In this document: positions 17,376 through 26,488 of the stretch, piece after piece | How the letters are laid out: each line of letters starts with the position of its first letter | Position numbering within the stretch: the first letter of the stretch is position 1 | Assembly (NCBI RefSeq): GCF_013359935.1 | Contig: NZ_JABMCB010000202.1 | Coordinates: 806,001 to 870,000 of the forward strand | From: Paenibacillus xylanilyticus | GTDB taxonomy: Bacteria > Bacillota > Bacilli > Paenibacillales > Paenibacillaceae | Reading direction: 5' to 3' | DNA length: 64,000 nt | Made by a program: the position numbers and the translations under genes | Notes under the pieces: generated by a model | What the model was told of the DNA's origin: nothing | Databases searched by the model: none | What the model saw: only the letters and a program-made list of their open reading frames with translations

Positions 17376-20300
17376 TTATGCTTTTTCAACGTTAAAATAC
17401 TTGGCTTGTGGATGGCTGAATACCATCGCTGACACGGATGCTTCAGGTTCCATCATGAAACCTTCCGTCAATTCCACGCCAATGTCCTCAGGCTGCATCA
17501 GCTTGAAGAGCGGTCCCTGATCTTCCAAATCCGGACAAGCCGGATATCCAAATGACACCCGTATTCCTTGGTAACGCGCGCCGTGACGCTGTTTCATGGT
17601 CATGTTCGCAGGATCTGGGAAGCCCCAGATATCTCTCATCATATGATGCACACGTTCAGCTAATCCCTCTGCCACTTCAAGAGCTACGGATTGCAAAGCA
17701 TGCGAACGCAGATAATCTCCTTGCTCTTTCCAAGCCGTTGATAGCTCGCGAACACCATGTCCAGCCGTTACAACCATGAAACCAACATAATCCATCTGTC
17801 CGGATTCCACGGGCTTCAGGAAGTCCGACAGACACAGGAATGGTTCAACCTTTTGCCGCGGAAAGGTGAATGTATGCAAAATATTGCTCGTGTTCTCCGG
17901 ATCGTAGATGATGACACTGTTACCGCTGGACTGTGCCGGGAAAAAGCGATACATGGCATGTGCCTGAATAATTCCATCCCGGACAGCTTCGTGCATGATC
18001 CCATCTACGACTGCTTTGAGGTCCGTTGCCTTGGGGTCACCTGAGGCGAGCAGCTGCTCTACAGAACCCCGTAGACCAAGGTGATGACCAAGCAGCATCT
18101 GCATGTTGACATATGGCAGAATGTGCGACAGCGGATAATTCCGGAGCGTGTGCCGCTCAAGATCCGGAGGAACCAGAACCGGATTGTCGATTGCGATATC
18201 CGACCGTTCGACTCGCGTTAGCTCCGGCAGCGGATTAACCGTTTCTGTGCTGGAAGCATCCGCTTCTTTTTCAGCCTCCATCTCCAGCTGCATAACTTCA
18301 CGTGTAGCAGGGTTCATCAGCTTGTTTGCCAGATCCAGACCGTCCATGGCATCTTTCGCATACACAACCATTCCGTCATATTCAGGACGAATCCGGTTTT
18401 TGGTGAATTTGCGCGTAAGTGCTGCCCCGCCAACCATAATAGGTACGTCAATACCTGCTGTACGTAAATCTTGTGCGGTGACAATCATCTGCTGTGCCGA
18501 TTTAACGAGCAAACCGGACAAACCGATAGCATCGACTTTTTCTTCTCTATATGCTTCGATAATTCGTTCTGGTGGTACTTTTATACCCAAATTAATGATT
18601 CGGTAACCGTTATTGGACAGGATGATCTCCACCAGGTTTTTACCGATGTCATGCACATCACCCTTAACAGTTGCCAGAATGATCTTGCCTTTCACTGATG
18701 TTTCATTTTTCTCCATGAATTGCTCCAGATAAGCAACTGAAGCCTTCATCACTTCCGCACTTTGTAAAACCTCGGCTACAATCAGCTCATTATTGTTAAA
18801 CAGTCGTCCTACCTCTTCCATCCCGCGCATAAGTGGACCATTGATTACTTCGAGTGCTGAGTATTTGGCCAGTGCCTGTTCCAGATCGGGCAGCAGCCCC
18901 TCTTTGCTTCCTTCAACAACATAAGAGGCCAGACGCTCTTCTAATGAAAGATTGGAGATCTTTTCTTTCTTCTCAACCTTTTTGTTACGGAATGCCGCTA
19001 CGAATGCGGCGAGTGTTTCGTCATTCGTATTATATAAAAGCTCTTCCGATAATCTACGCTCTTCCTCCGGAATGGAGGCATACCGTTCAAGCTTCTCCGT
19101 GTTTACGATCGCATAGTCGAGACCAGCCTTCGTACACTCATACAAGAACACAGAGTTCAGCACTTCCCGACCGGCTTCAGGCAATCCAAATGAGATGTTG
19201 CTGATACCGAGAATCGTGTGACACTCAGGCATCGCTTCCTTAATAACCCGAATACCTTCGATCGTTTCCTTGGCCGAACCAATATACTGCTCATCCCCTG
19301 TGCCTACAGGGAAAACCAATGTATCAAAAATCAGGTCTTCTGCCTTCAACCCATACTTATTTACCAGGAGATCGTATGAACGTTTGGCGACTTCCAGTTT
19401 GTCTTCCCGACTGATTGCCTGTCCGCGTTCATCAATCGTACCTACAACGACAGCTCCTCCGTATTTGTGAATAAGCGGAGTCACAAGCTCAAATTTCTCT
19501 TCCCCATCCTCAAGGTTAATGGAGTTAATTATTGCTTTACCTTGCGAGTACTGAAGAGCCAAATCGATAACTTTGGCGTCTGTTGTATCGATCATAAGCG
19601 GGACCTTTACTTTTTTGACGACAAGTTCTAGGAACTTTTCCATGTCTTCAGCTTCTTCACGGTCCGGATCCTGTACACAAACGTCGACGACGTGTGCACC
19701 ATTTTTTACCTGAGCCCGTGCTATTTCGGAAGCCTCTTCATATTTCCCCTCTACGATCAGGCGCTTGAACTTCCGTGATCCAAGCACATTGGTCCGTTCA
19801 CCAACCATATATGGGCGGTTGTCCTGCTCGACATATACCGGATCAATCCCGGATAACGCAGGTGGATGTGTTCCGTTCATTTCTCTTGGGGGGTACTTGG
19901 CAAGCGTATCACGCATCGCCCGAATATGTGCTGGTGTTGTTCCACAGCAGCCACCGGCAATGTTCAACCATCCCTGTTCGGCAAATGCACCAATTTTCTG
20001 AGCAAGTGAATCGGGTGACTCGTGATAATTGCCATTCTCATCCGGAAGACCGGCATTCGGATAACAGCTGACCGCAACAGAAGCCATTGCGGAAAGCGAA
20101 CGAATATGGTCACGCATAAACTCTGGACCTGTTGCGCAGTTTAGTCCCACTGAAATTGGGTTAAGGTGTTCTAGGGATATATAAAAGGACTCGATGTTCT
20201 GACCGGCTAGGGTTGTCCCCATCGGTTCTATTGTCCCCGAGATCATCAAAGGAAGCTTCATACCGCTCTGCTCAAATGCCTGCTGGATACCGATGCTGCC

Positions 20301-20816
20301 TGCCTTAACATTAAGAGTATCCTGCGAAGTTTCAAGCAGTAGCGCGTCAACGCCTCCCTCGATTAAAGCAAGCGCTTGCTCGAAATAACTGTCGATAAGT
20401 TCCTGGAACGTTACGCCACCTGTAACCGAGAGTGTCTTGGTCGTTGGTCCCATCGCACCTACCACATACCTTGGAGACTCCGGAGTCGAAAAGCGATCTG
20501 CTGCTGCTCTCGCAATTCGAGCAGCTTCGAGGTTAATCTCGCGAGCACGATCCTGGATATCATATTCGGCCAATACGACAGAAGTAGCTCCGAATGTATT
20601 GGTTTCGATTAAATCTGCACCAGCTTCCAGATATTCTTCATGAATGCGCTGTATGAGTTCTGGACGTGTAAGTACCAGCATTTCATTACATCCATCCAGA
20701 TCATCTCCGCCAAAATCTGCACCGGTTAGATCAACTTGTTGAATCATGGTCCCCATCGCACCGTCGAGGATTAATATTCGTTGTTTTAATGCATCTTGTA
20801 GACTAAGCTTATCCAA
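17376..20816 (-). CDS. metH: Cobalamin-dependent methionine synthase
   Basis: About 1146 residues, full-length four-module MetH. An N-terminal homocysteine-binding barrel with zinc ligands (GGCCGTTPAHIRAM) is followed by a pterin-binding barrel (PYMVGERTNVLGSRKFK). Next is a B12 cap and binding domain with DVHDIGKN, supplying the lower-ligand His, and then a C-terminal AdoMet activation domain (RVSFGYPACPD). It transfers a methyl from 5-methyl-THF to homocysteine. TTG 20816 is preferred because GGGGGTG sits 6 nt upstream; GTG 20825 is inside that ribosome site. I see no B12 or SAM riboswitch in the short gap to the divergent mtnD gene. Confidence 0.95.
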   Translation of the reverse strand: MDKLSLQDALKQRILILDGAMGTMIQQVDLTGADFGGDDLDGCNEMLVLTRPELIQRIHEEYLEAGADLIETNTFGATSVVLAEYDIQDRAREINLEAARIARAAADRFSTPESPRYVVGAMGPTTKTLSVTGGVTFQELIDSYFEQALALIEGGVDALLLETSQDTLNVKAGSIGIQQAFEQSGMKLPLMISGTIEPMGTTLAGQNIESFYISLEHLNPISVGLNCATGPEFMRDHIRSLSAMASVAVSCYPNAGLPDENGNYHESPDSLAQKIGAFAEQGWLNIAGGCCGTTPAHIRAMRDTLAKYPPREMNGTHPPALSGIDPVYVEQDNRPYMVGERTNVLGSRKFKRLIVEGKYEEASEIARAQVKNGAHVVDVCVQDPDREEAEDMEKFLELVVKKVKVPLMIDTTDAKVIDLALQYSQGKAIINSINLEDGEEKFELVTPLIHKYGGAVVVGTIDERGQAISREDKLEVAKRSYDLLVNKYGLKAEDLIFDTLVFPVGTGDEQYIGSAKETIEGIRVIKEAMPECHTILGISNISFGLPEAGREVLNSVFLYECTKAGLDYAIVNTEKLERYASIPEEERRLSEELLYNTNDETLAAFVAAFRNKKVEKKEKISNLSLEERLASYVVEGSKEGLLPDLEQALAKYSALEVINGPLMRGMEEVGRLFNNNELIVAEVLQSAEVMKASVAYLEQFMEKNETSVKGKIILATVKGDVHDIGKNLVEIILSNNGYRIINLGIKVPPERIIEAYREEKVDAIGLSGLLVKSAQQMIVTAQDLRTAGIDVPIMVGGAALTRKFTKNRIRPEYDGMVVYAKDAMDGLDLANKLMNPATREVMQLEMEAEKEADASSTETVNPLPELTRVERSDIAIDNPVLVPPDLERHTLRNYPLSHILPYVNMQMLLGHHLGLRGSVEQLLASGDPKATDLKAVVDGIMHEAVRDGIIQAHAMYRFFPAQSSGNSVIIYDPENTSNILHTFTFPRQKVEPFLCLSDFLKPVESGQMDYVGFMVVTAGHGVRELSTAWKEQGDYLRSHALQSVALEVAEGLAERVHHMMRDIWGFPDPANMTMKQRHGARYQGIRVSFGYPACPDLEDQGPLFKLMQPEDIGVELTEGFMMEPEASVSAMVFSHPQAKYFNVEKA

Positions 20817-20932
20817 TATCTTCACCCCCGCAAAACGTTAAATCTTAGTTTAACAGAAACTAACTTAATGTGAAAGATCGGTTTTATTCAGCTGTATTGC
20901 GGGTTTCGGTGGACCCAGAACGAATTTGTGAA

Positions 20933-20961
20933 TCGACAAAAAGATTGACATCCGATATAAT
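20933..20961 (+). promoter_or_regulatory. SigA promoter of the acireductone dioxygenase gene
   Basis: TCGACA (20933-20938), a 17-nt spacer and TATAAT (20956-20961), about 35 nt before the ATG. A TTGACA at 20946 is only 5 nt from the -10 and is not its partner. Confidence 0.6.
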
Positions 20962-20995
20962 ATCTATTAAACCAAGTGGAAAAGAGGGAAAGAAC

Positions 20996-21541
20996 ATGGC
21001 TGAAATTGTAATCCGAAATACGAACGAACGTATCACTGGAGACGAAAATGTTCGAAATTTCTTGGACAAATATGAAGTACTTTATGAAAAATGGGATGCA
21101 TCCAAATTAAGTGCTGAATTGCAAAATAACTTTGGATTGACTGATGATCAAAAAAATCAGGTTTTGGAAACCTATGATTATGAGATCAAAGACCTGGCCG
21201 CACGTCGCGGATACCAAATCTGGGATGTCATCACCCTGTCCGAACAAACGCCAGACATCGAAGCAAAACTGGCCAAGTTCGAAGAAATTCACACGCATGC
21301 TGAGGATGAAATCCGCGCAATTGTTGCGGGTAAAGGTATTTTTGTAATCAAAGGTACTGATGATGTAGGTTATTTTAATGTAGAATTGTCTCCTGGAGAC
21401 GTCATTTCTGTACCAGAGAATACTCCGCACTTCTTTACTTTGATGGAGAATAAACAGATTATTGCTGTTCGGCTCTTTATTGAAAAAGATGGCTGGGTCG
21501 CTGATCCATATCCTGATCCTACTTTTATTAAACAAGCCTAA
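20996..21541 (+). CDS. mtnD: Acireductone dioxygenase (ARD), cupin
   Basis: 181 residues from ATG 20996 (AGAGGGAAAG upstream); a longer frame from 20870 has no ribosome site. Metal ligands of the ARD family are present: H99, H101 and E105 in HTHAEDE, and H145 in TPHFF. The enzyme oxidises acireductone to the keto-acid precursor of methionine in the methionine salvage pathway. No other mtn genes are here, but it is divergent from metH, so both neighbours serve methionine supply. The motif is intact. Confidence 0.88.
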   Translation: MAEIVIRNTNERITGDENVRNFLDKYEVLYEKWDASKLSAELQNNFGLTDDQKNQVLETYDYEIKDLAARRGYQIWDVITLSEQTPDIEAKLAKFEEIHTHAEDEIRAIVAGKGIFVIKGTDDVGYFNVELSPGDVISVPENTPHFFTLMENKQIIAVRLFIEKDGWVADPYPDPTFIKQA

Positions 21542-21561
21542 TAAATACATGATTGTTCATT

Positions 21562-21598
21562 CAACAAACCCCTGTCCATTCGAACAGGGGTTTGTTGC
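21562..21598. terminator. Bidirectional terminator between mtnD and the gntR-type gene
   Basis: CAACAAACCCCTGT and ACAGGGGTTTGTTG pair perfectly around an 8-nt loop. The T-rich end serves the plus-strand gene, and the mirrored A-rich start can serve the convergent regulator gene. Confidence 0.85.
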
Positions 21599-21628
21599 CA
21601 TTTGGATCAGTATGCAACATTAAGTTAA

Positions 21629-22303
21629 CTATATAAAATAATGTGGATATTTTGCTTTGACCGTCTCCTGTTCAACGACGACAAGTCTGAGATGAGCTTC
21701 CATCACCTTCATTGCTTGTTCGGTTTGGCGTTCCTTGATGAGCTGGTAGATTTCCTTGTGTTGGGAGATTATAATTTCCGAGTTAATGTCTTCAGACAAG
21801 CGGAGGATGCGCAAACGATTAAACGGAATGTTAAGCTGCTGAAGCATTTTCCATGATCTCATTTTACCAGTGCCCTGAAACAGGATTTGATGAAACTCCT
21901 CATCCAGTTCAAACAGTCGATAGAAATTATTCTTATCCAGACACACTTCCTGCATAGCGATGTTGGTTTCCAACCTGAATTTGAATTCATCCGCAAATGA
22001 GGCGCAAGCCAGTGCTACAATTTCCTTCTCTATTTTTTCTCGCATAAACCTGCCTTCTTCAACATGCTCCAGATTAATATGTGAGACTATTGTTCCGCTC
22101 TGCGGGATAATATCCAGCAGTTCCTCTTCAGCAAGCTTCATAAAAGCTTCGCGGACTGGCGTTCTGCTGACCTCTAGTTCGTCCGCAATTTCTTTCTCGG
22201 AAATTTTCGTACCAGGCTTAAGTTCAAGGTGCAAAATTCGTTCCTTTATCAGATCGTATGAATAAGCCCGGGTCGAACCTCTAATCTTTTGATTAAGTGA
22301 CAT
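21629..22303 (-). CDS. GntR-family transcription regulator, FadR/FCD subgroup
   Basis: 224 residues. N-terminal winged helix: a GTKISEKEIADELEVSRTPV recognition region followed by REAF at about residues 35-60. A C-terminal all-helical FCD domain has metal- or ligand-binding His residues in DEEFHQIL, SQHKEIYQ and EAHLRLV. It is the last gene, on the same strand, after the ABC importer set, so it is the best candidate to control that importer. A tandem CATACTAGT element upstream of the importer may be its operator; this is inference. Confidence 0.85.
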   Translation of the reverse strand: MSLNQKIRGSTRAYSYDLIKERILHLELKPGTKISEKEIADELEVSRTPVREAFMKLAEEELLDIIPQSGTIVSHINLEHVEEGRFMREKIEKEIVALACASFADEFKFRLETNIAMQEVCLDKNNFYRLFELDEEFHQILFQGTGKMRSWKMLQQLNIPFNRLRILRLSEDINSEIIISQHKEIYQLIKERQTEQAMKVMEAHLRLVVVEQETVKAKYPHYFI

Positions 22304-22349
22304 TCCTTAACCTCTTCCTCTCAGCCGTATTCATTCATCTTAGCATAAA

Positions 22350-22391
22350 TTGCCGCTTCACTAAAATGCTTTCAGCGAAACGGCAATCGAT
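22350..22391 (-). terminator. Hairpin after the solute-binding protein gene
   Basis: On the minus strand ATTGCCGTTTC pairs with GAAGCGGCAAT (one mismatch) around a loop of about 18 nt. The U-run is weak (TTTATG), so read-through into the GntR gene is possible. Confidence 0.5.
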
Positions 22392-22408
22392 TAAACTTCG
22401 CTTATCTG

Positions 22409-24040
22409 CTACTGCTGTTTGTTTTCTTTATACTTTTTGTACGTATCATTGGAAATCTGTAGATACTGGGACAATCCTTGTCCTTCCAGTTCCTGCACAA
22501 ATGCATCATATTCGTCGAGACTGCGTTCGCCCAGAATAAATTTGAGTGTATTTTGGTCCGAGTAATCCTTAAGAGGAGTACTGAGCAATGTCACCTGTTC
22601 ACGGTCAATGTCTGAGTATGGAATTGGCGGTTCAGCTGGAATAACTTCCTTGGTATCCTTCATGTCCTGCTGGAATTTCAACTCTTCTTCACTAAACATG
22701 GAATGCAGCAGATCTGTAGTTCCACCATACGCAAATACACCGCCGGAGAAACCATAATCAATACGCAGATCCTTTGTGCCTTTAGGATTCAACCCGTTAT
22801 AGTTCACATCATCCGCAAGTTTGCGAACACCATCCTGTTTGGTAAAAGTCTCTCCATCAACGCCCCATTTGGTGAACTCCTGGCCTTCATCACTATAGTA
22901 TAACCAGTCAATAAATTGCATTATGGCTTTGAAGTTTTCGCTTTCTTTAATTTTGCCGGAAATCATGACACCGTTTTCAAGTCGCGATCCAGACATCAAT
23001 TGTCCTTTTGGTCCACCCGGAACTGTAATTTTTGCAATGGAGAAGTTGCCTTCGCCCAATGTTTTATTCATATCATTGCGGTGCAGAACAACCGTTTGGG
23101 AGTTACCGTTAATGATAAACGATTTGCCAGAGACAAATTTTTGTATTGCCTGATCATCATCTTGAGTTAAACTTTCCTTGTCCAGAAGCCCTTCAGACAC
23201 CAGTTTGTTAAAGTACGTCAGCATCTCTTTGTACTCAGGTGTAGTGGATGTATATACAAATTCATCCTTGTCTTCCTTGTACGTAAGGCCGTTGCCGAAG
23301 CCCCAACCGCCCTTGGTTCCAAAACCAGCAGCGGCAATATTTAAAGTACTGTTGAATTCAAAGCGGTCCGAGAATGGAATGGAGTCCGGATAAATCTCTT
23401 TCAATTTCTTGGCAGCCTCATATAATTCATCCCATGTCGTAGGGATCGGAATATTATTTTTCTCAAAGACATCCGTTCTAACAATCAGTGTATAGTCAGG
23501 CCACACTTCTTCATGCAAACCAGGGAGAACGTAATACTTACCATCTTCCTGCCGGAGACCCTCCAGTTCATCCTCAAGGCCCCACTTCTCTACCTTGTCC
23601 TTGAAATTAGGCATCAAGTCAACATAATCACTTACTGGCAAAACCGCACCGGATGATACAAAGGCAGATTCTTCGCCCGGATAGGTTTTAGGAATAACGA
23701 GAGGTGCATCTCCTGAACTGATCAAAAGAGATCTTTTCTGAGGATAGTCGGACATCGGTACGATCGTAGGATCCAATGTCACACCCGTCAACTCGGTAAT
23801 TTTTTGGAAAAGCAACCAATCTTTCTTGTATGGATATGCTGGCTGATCACTATAAAGAATGGATAAGTTAAACGGCTCTGACGCTTTAAACGTCTCACCC
23901 ACACTGTAGGATTCCATTGCACCCTTAGATTCTGGTTCAGCTTTCTCTGTGCCAGCACCGCTGCTGCATGCTGCCAAAACGACACTCATCATTGTTGCCA
24001 AAACCATCTTGCCTACAAGCTTGCGTGGTCTCTTTTTCAT
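22409..24040 (-). CDS. Extracellular solute-binding lipoprotein of a carbohydrate ABC importer
   Basis: About 543 residues from ATG 24040 (GGGGGA upstream). A lipoprotein signal peptide with lipobox LAAC (Cys near residue 25) is followed by a family 1 type (LplA/YtcQ-like) binding fold. Such proteins of about 500-560 residues usually pair with two LplB/LplC-like permeases and take up oligosaccharides in Paenibacillus. The substrate cannot be told from sequence, and no glycoside hydrolase is next to it. The ATPase is not encoded here; these systems commonly share an MsmK/MsmX-type ATPase made elsewhere. Confidence 0.88.
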   Translation of the reverse strand: MKKRPRKLVGKMVLATMMSVVLAACSSGAGTEKAEPESKGAMESYSVGETFKASEPFNLSILYSDQPAYPYKKDWLLFQKITELTGVTLDPTIVPMSDYPQKRSLLISSGDAPLVIPKTYPGEESAFVSSGAVLPVSDYVDLMPNFKDKVEKWGLEDELEGLRQEDGKYYVLPGLHEEVWPDYTLIVRTDVFEKNNIPIPTTWDELYEAAKKLKEIYPDSIPFSDRFEFNSTLNIAAAGFGTKGGWGFGNGLTYKEDKDEFVYTSTTPEYKEMLTYFNKLVSEGLLDKESLTQDDDQAIQKFVSGKSFIINGNSQTVVLHRNDMNKTLGEGNFSIAKITVPGGPKGQLMSGSRLENGVMISGKIKESENFKAIMQFIDWLYYSDEGQEFTKWGVDGETFTKQDGVRKLADDVNYNGLNPKGTKDLRIDYGFSGGVFAYGGTTDLLHSMFSEEELKFQQDMKDTKEVIPAEPPIPYSDIDREQVTLLSTPLKDYSDQNTLKFILGERSLDEYDAFVQELEGQGLSQYLQISNDTYKKYKENKQQ

Positions 24041-24109
24041 TCCATTGTCCCCCTGCATGTGGTTTAGGTTGGCCTTGCGTAGAATAGATATTAACTATAT
24101 TGATTGGAA

Positions 24110-24979
24110 TTACTGTTTAACAGATCCCAACATGATACCGGTTACAAAGTATCTTTGTACAAAAGGATATATCGTGAGAATTGGCAGGATTGTCAGTACC
24201 ATGGTTACCGACTTGATATTTGCAGAGATTTGAGTCAAATTGTCGGCTGATGCGCCCGCCGAAGCTCCTCCTGTTGCACCCGCAATCATGTTGCGCAGAT
24301 AGATGGTCACAGGGAACAGCTCTTTTTTGTCGAGATACAGGAAAGCCGGAAACCATGAGTTCCAGTGACCCACCGCATAAAACAGTACCATTGTAGCCAT
24401 TACCGCCTTACTCAGCGGCAGTATGATACGAAGTAAAATACCGTATGTGTTCAAGCCGTCGATGGCTGCAGCTTCCTCCAGTTCCTCCGGCATGTTCTCG
24501 AAAAATGACTTCATAATTAACATGTTATAAATGCTGATTGCACCAGGGACAACCAACGCCCACATTGTATTGTTCATACCCAGGGAATTAATCAGGACGT
24601 AGTTTGGAATCAATCCGCCACTGAAAAACATGGTGAACACGGCGAACATCGTCCAGAACTTGCGTCCCATTAATCTCTTTTTGGAGATTGCATACGCGAA
24701 AATGGTTGTCATGAACATGGATATCAGCGTACCCACCACAGTGTAGATAATCGTATTTTTATAATTGGTCCAGAACATGCTGTCTCGAGAGATTGTCTTG
24801 TACGTGTCTACATTGAAACCTCTCGGGATGATGCTGACTTTCCCTGAATTGATATAAGATTCACTACTGAAAGATTGTGCTACGACATTCAGGAATGGAT
24901 AGAGCGTGATGAACACCACGAGCAGCAAAAAAATGGCGTTAAACACTTTGAACACTTTGTATGATTTTGATTCCTGCAT
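24110..24979 (-). CDS. Carbohydrate ABC transporter permease, LplC/YtcP-like
   Basis: 289 residues, ATG 24979 behind GGAGGGG. Six membrane segments are expected, with the binding-protein-dependent permease EAA loop (EELEEAAAIDGLNTYGILLRI, quoted in part) near residues 175-195. It ends TGIMLGSVKQ, a typical C-terminus of this subgroup. It forms the channel with the other permease. Confidence 0.9.
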   Translation of the reverse strand: MQESKSYKVFKVFNAIFLLLVVFITLYPFLNVVAQSFSSESYINSGKVSIIPRGFNVDTYKTISRDSMFWTNYKNTIIYTVVGTLISMFMTTIFAYAISKKRLMGRKFWTMFAVFTMFFSGGLIPNYVLINSLGMNNTMWALVVPGAISIYNMLIMKSFFENMPEELEEAAAIDGLNTYGILLRIILPLSKAVMATMVLFYAVGHWNSWFPAFLYLDKKELFPVTIYLRNMIAGATGGASAGASADNLTQISANIKSVTMVLTILPILTIYPFVQRYFVTGIMLGSVKQ

Positions 24980-24991
24980 GTTGCCCCTCCT

Positions 24992-25954
24992 TTACCACAA
25001 GCTTCGTTGTGTTAATCTGCGTGAGATTGCATTTACCGAGAATACCAATATGAGTCCGATGAGTGATTCGAATAATCCAATCGCAGTAGCATAACTGAAG
25101 TTACTGGATTGCAAACCTACCCGGTACAGGTAAGTGGAAATCACGTCAGATGTGTCATAAATCAGCGGGTTATAAAGGAGTAAAATTTTCTCAAATCCGA
25201 CGGCAAGAAAATTACCCATATTCAGAATCAACAATGTAACGATCGTTGGCAAAATGCCCGGAATGGTTACATGAATCGTTTGCTTCCAACGGTTCGCACC
25301 ATCAATCCGTGCAGCTTCATACAAGGAATCATCAATGGTTGTCAATGCGGCAAGATACAGAATGGCTCCCCAACCCATGCCTTGCCAAATTTCTGAAGAA
25401 ATATAGATCGTTCTGAACCATTCGGCACGCTGCATAAAAGGAATGTTGTCTCCGGTAAAGAATGCAACCAAGCCATTTATTGATCCATTAACTGCGGTTA
25501 ACTGCAAAATCATTCCGGCTACGATAACGATGGATAAGAAATGCGGTAGATAGGATGCAGTCTGAACAAACTTTTTAAAGCGTTTACTTTTCACTTCGTT
25601 CAAAAGCAGAGCAAAGATAATTGGAACCGGGAAAGTGAATAGTAATGCAAGCCCACCTAGTATTAATGTATTTCCAAATACTTTCCAAAACGTCGGGTCT
25701 TGTACGAACATCTGGAAATACCTTAACCCAACCCAAGTTTCACCAAAAATACTGCCTCCGGGTACAAATCTTCTAAAGGCAATCACATTACCAATCATGG
25801 GTCCGTATTTGAAAATAAGCAGATAGATAACTGGAAGTATTAATAGGGAATACAGCTGCCAATCTTTGCGGAGTAAGGCTCCTGCTGTTCTTAACCTGCT
25901 TTCTTTACGTAATGAGGTCATCGTAAGCGTGTTTTTTGCAGTTTCTGAATTCAT
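24992..25954 (-). CDS. Carbohydrate ABC transporter permease, LplB-like
   Basis: About 320 residues from ATG 25954 with GGAGTG 8-9 nt upstream; ATG 25975 lacks a ribosome site. Six membrane helices and the EAA motif (YEAARIDGANRWK) near residue 230 are present. The gap to the second permease is 12 nt. As first gene of the importer set, its upstream region holds the cre sites and the tandem repeat. Confidence 0.9.
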   Translation of the reverse strand: MNSETAKNTLTMTSLRKESRLRTAGALLRKDWQLYSLLILPVIYLLIFKYGPMIGNVIAFRRFVPGGSIFGETWVGLRYFQMFVQDPTFWKVFGNTLILGGLALLFTFPVPIIFALLLNEVKSKRFKKFVQTASYLPHFLSIVIVAGMILQLTAVNGSINGLVAFFTGDNIPFMQRAEWFRTIYISSEIWQGMGWGAILYLAALTTIDDSLYEAARIDGANRWKQTIHVTIPGILPTIVTLLILNMGNFLAVGFEKILLLYNPLIYDTSDVISTYLYRVGLQSSNFSYATAIGLFESLIGLILVFSVNAISRRLTQRSLW

Positions 25955-26081
25955 GTCTGATTCACTCCGATCCATAATCTTGATAAAATCAAAAGTACTT
26001 CATGACAACTCCCATCTTCTCTTCTTTCTATTGAAGACCTTGCAGAAATTTCACCCCCACTGCATAATAAGTATTTGGAAA

Positions 26082-26095
26082 TGTAAGCGATATCA
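26082..26095. promoter_or_regulatory. CcpA cre site
   Basis: TGTAAGCGATATCA fits the cre consensus TGWNANCGNTNWCA at every fixed position. It is about 130 bp before the first permease start, so repression by glucose through CcpA is expected. Confidence 0.7.
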
Positions 26096-26198
26096 ATATA
26101 TGTGATTTAAATGGATATACTTAGTCCAGATTGTTATCTTGCTGCCCAATCTCATCCATACCTCTTGTATTCCAAAAATTAATATTTCCCAAAACTAT

Positions 26199-26212
26199 GT
26201 AAAGCGCTTACA
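26199..26212. promoter_or_regulatory. Second cre-like site
   Basis: GTAAAGCGCTTACA keeps the AAAGCGCTT core and terminal CA but differs at the first two bases from the ideal cre. Confidence 0.4.
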
Positions 26213-26291
26213 ATAAACATAAAAATAATAAAGCAATAACTCCTGATTCCATAACCTGGATTTGTCAAAAGATCACCGCTTGTTTAGTTTC

Positions 26292-26312
26292 CATACTAGT
26301 CATACTAGTATG
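26292..26312. repeat. Tandem CATACTAGT operator-like repeat
   Basis: Two adjacent copies of CATACTAGT (26292-26300, 26301-26309) run into ATG, so the second copy makes the palindrome CATACTAGTATG. Palindromes of this size suit GntR/FadR-type dimers. The FCD-type GntR gene in the same cluster is a natural candidate for binding here. Confidence 0.5.
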
Positions 26313-26409
26313 TTAGTTACATTCTAAATCAGCAGTCCCAACATTTCAATACCTTTTTTTATTATTTTTCCAAACTTCAACACATTACAGCTATAAAGTA
26401 TCATTATGT

Positions 26410-26466
26410 AAAAAAACATTGATAACTAATTGAATGATTTAGCATCACTCGCTGAGTTATCAATGT
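26410..26466 (-). terminator. Terminator of the HAD hydrolase gene
   Basis: Perfect 12-bp arms ACATTGATAACT and AGTTATCAATGT around a 27-nt loop, followed on the minus strand by TTTTTTT. Confidence 0.75.
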
Positions 26467-26488
26467 TTGGCTAGAAAATATGGAGATA

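Larger units (their letters stand above)
25976..26488. other. 513-bp regulatory region upstream of the sugar ABC importer
   Basis: AT-rich, no convincing ORF. It contains a perfect cre match at 26082-26095, a second cre-like element at 26199-26212, a tandem CATACTAGT repeat at 26292-26312 with TTGACA on the minus strand just downstream (26263-26268), and the terminator of the HAD gene at 26410-26466. No clear -10 partner for that TTGACA was found. Confidence 0.55.

Noticed and set aside
20946..20961. TTGACA followed by TATAAT as promoter
   Set aside because: Only 5 nt apart; the working -35 is TCGACA at 20933.
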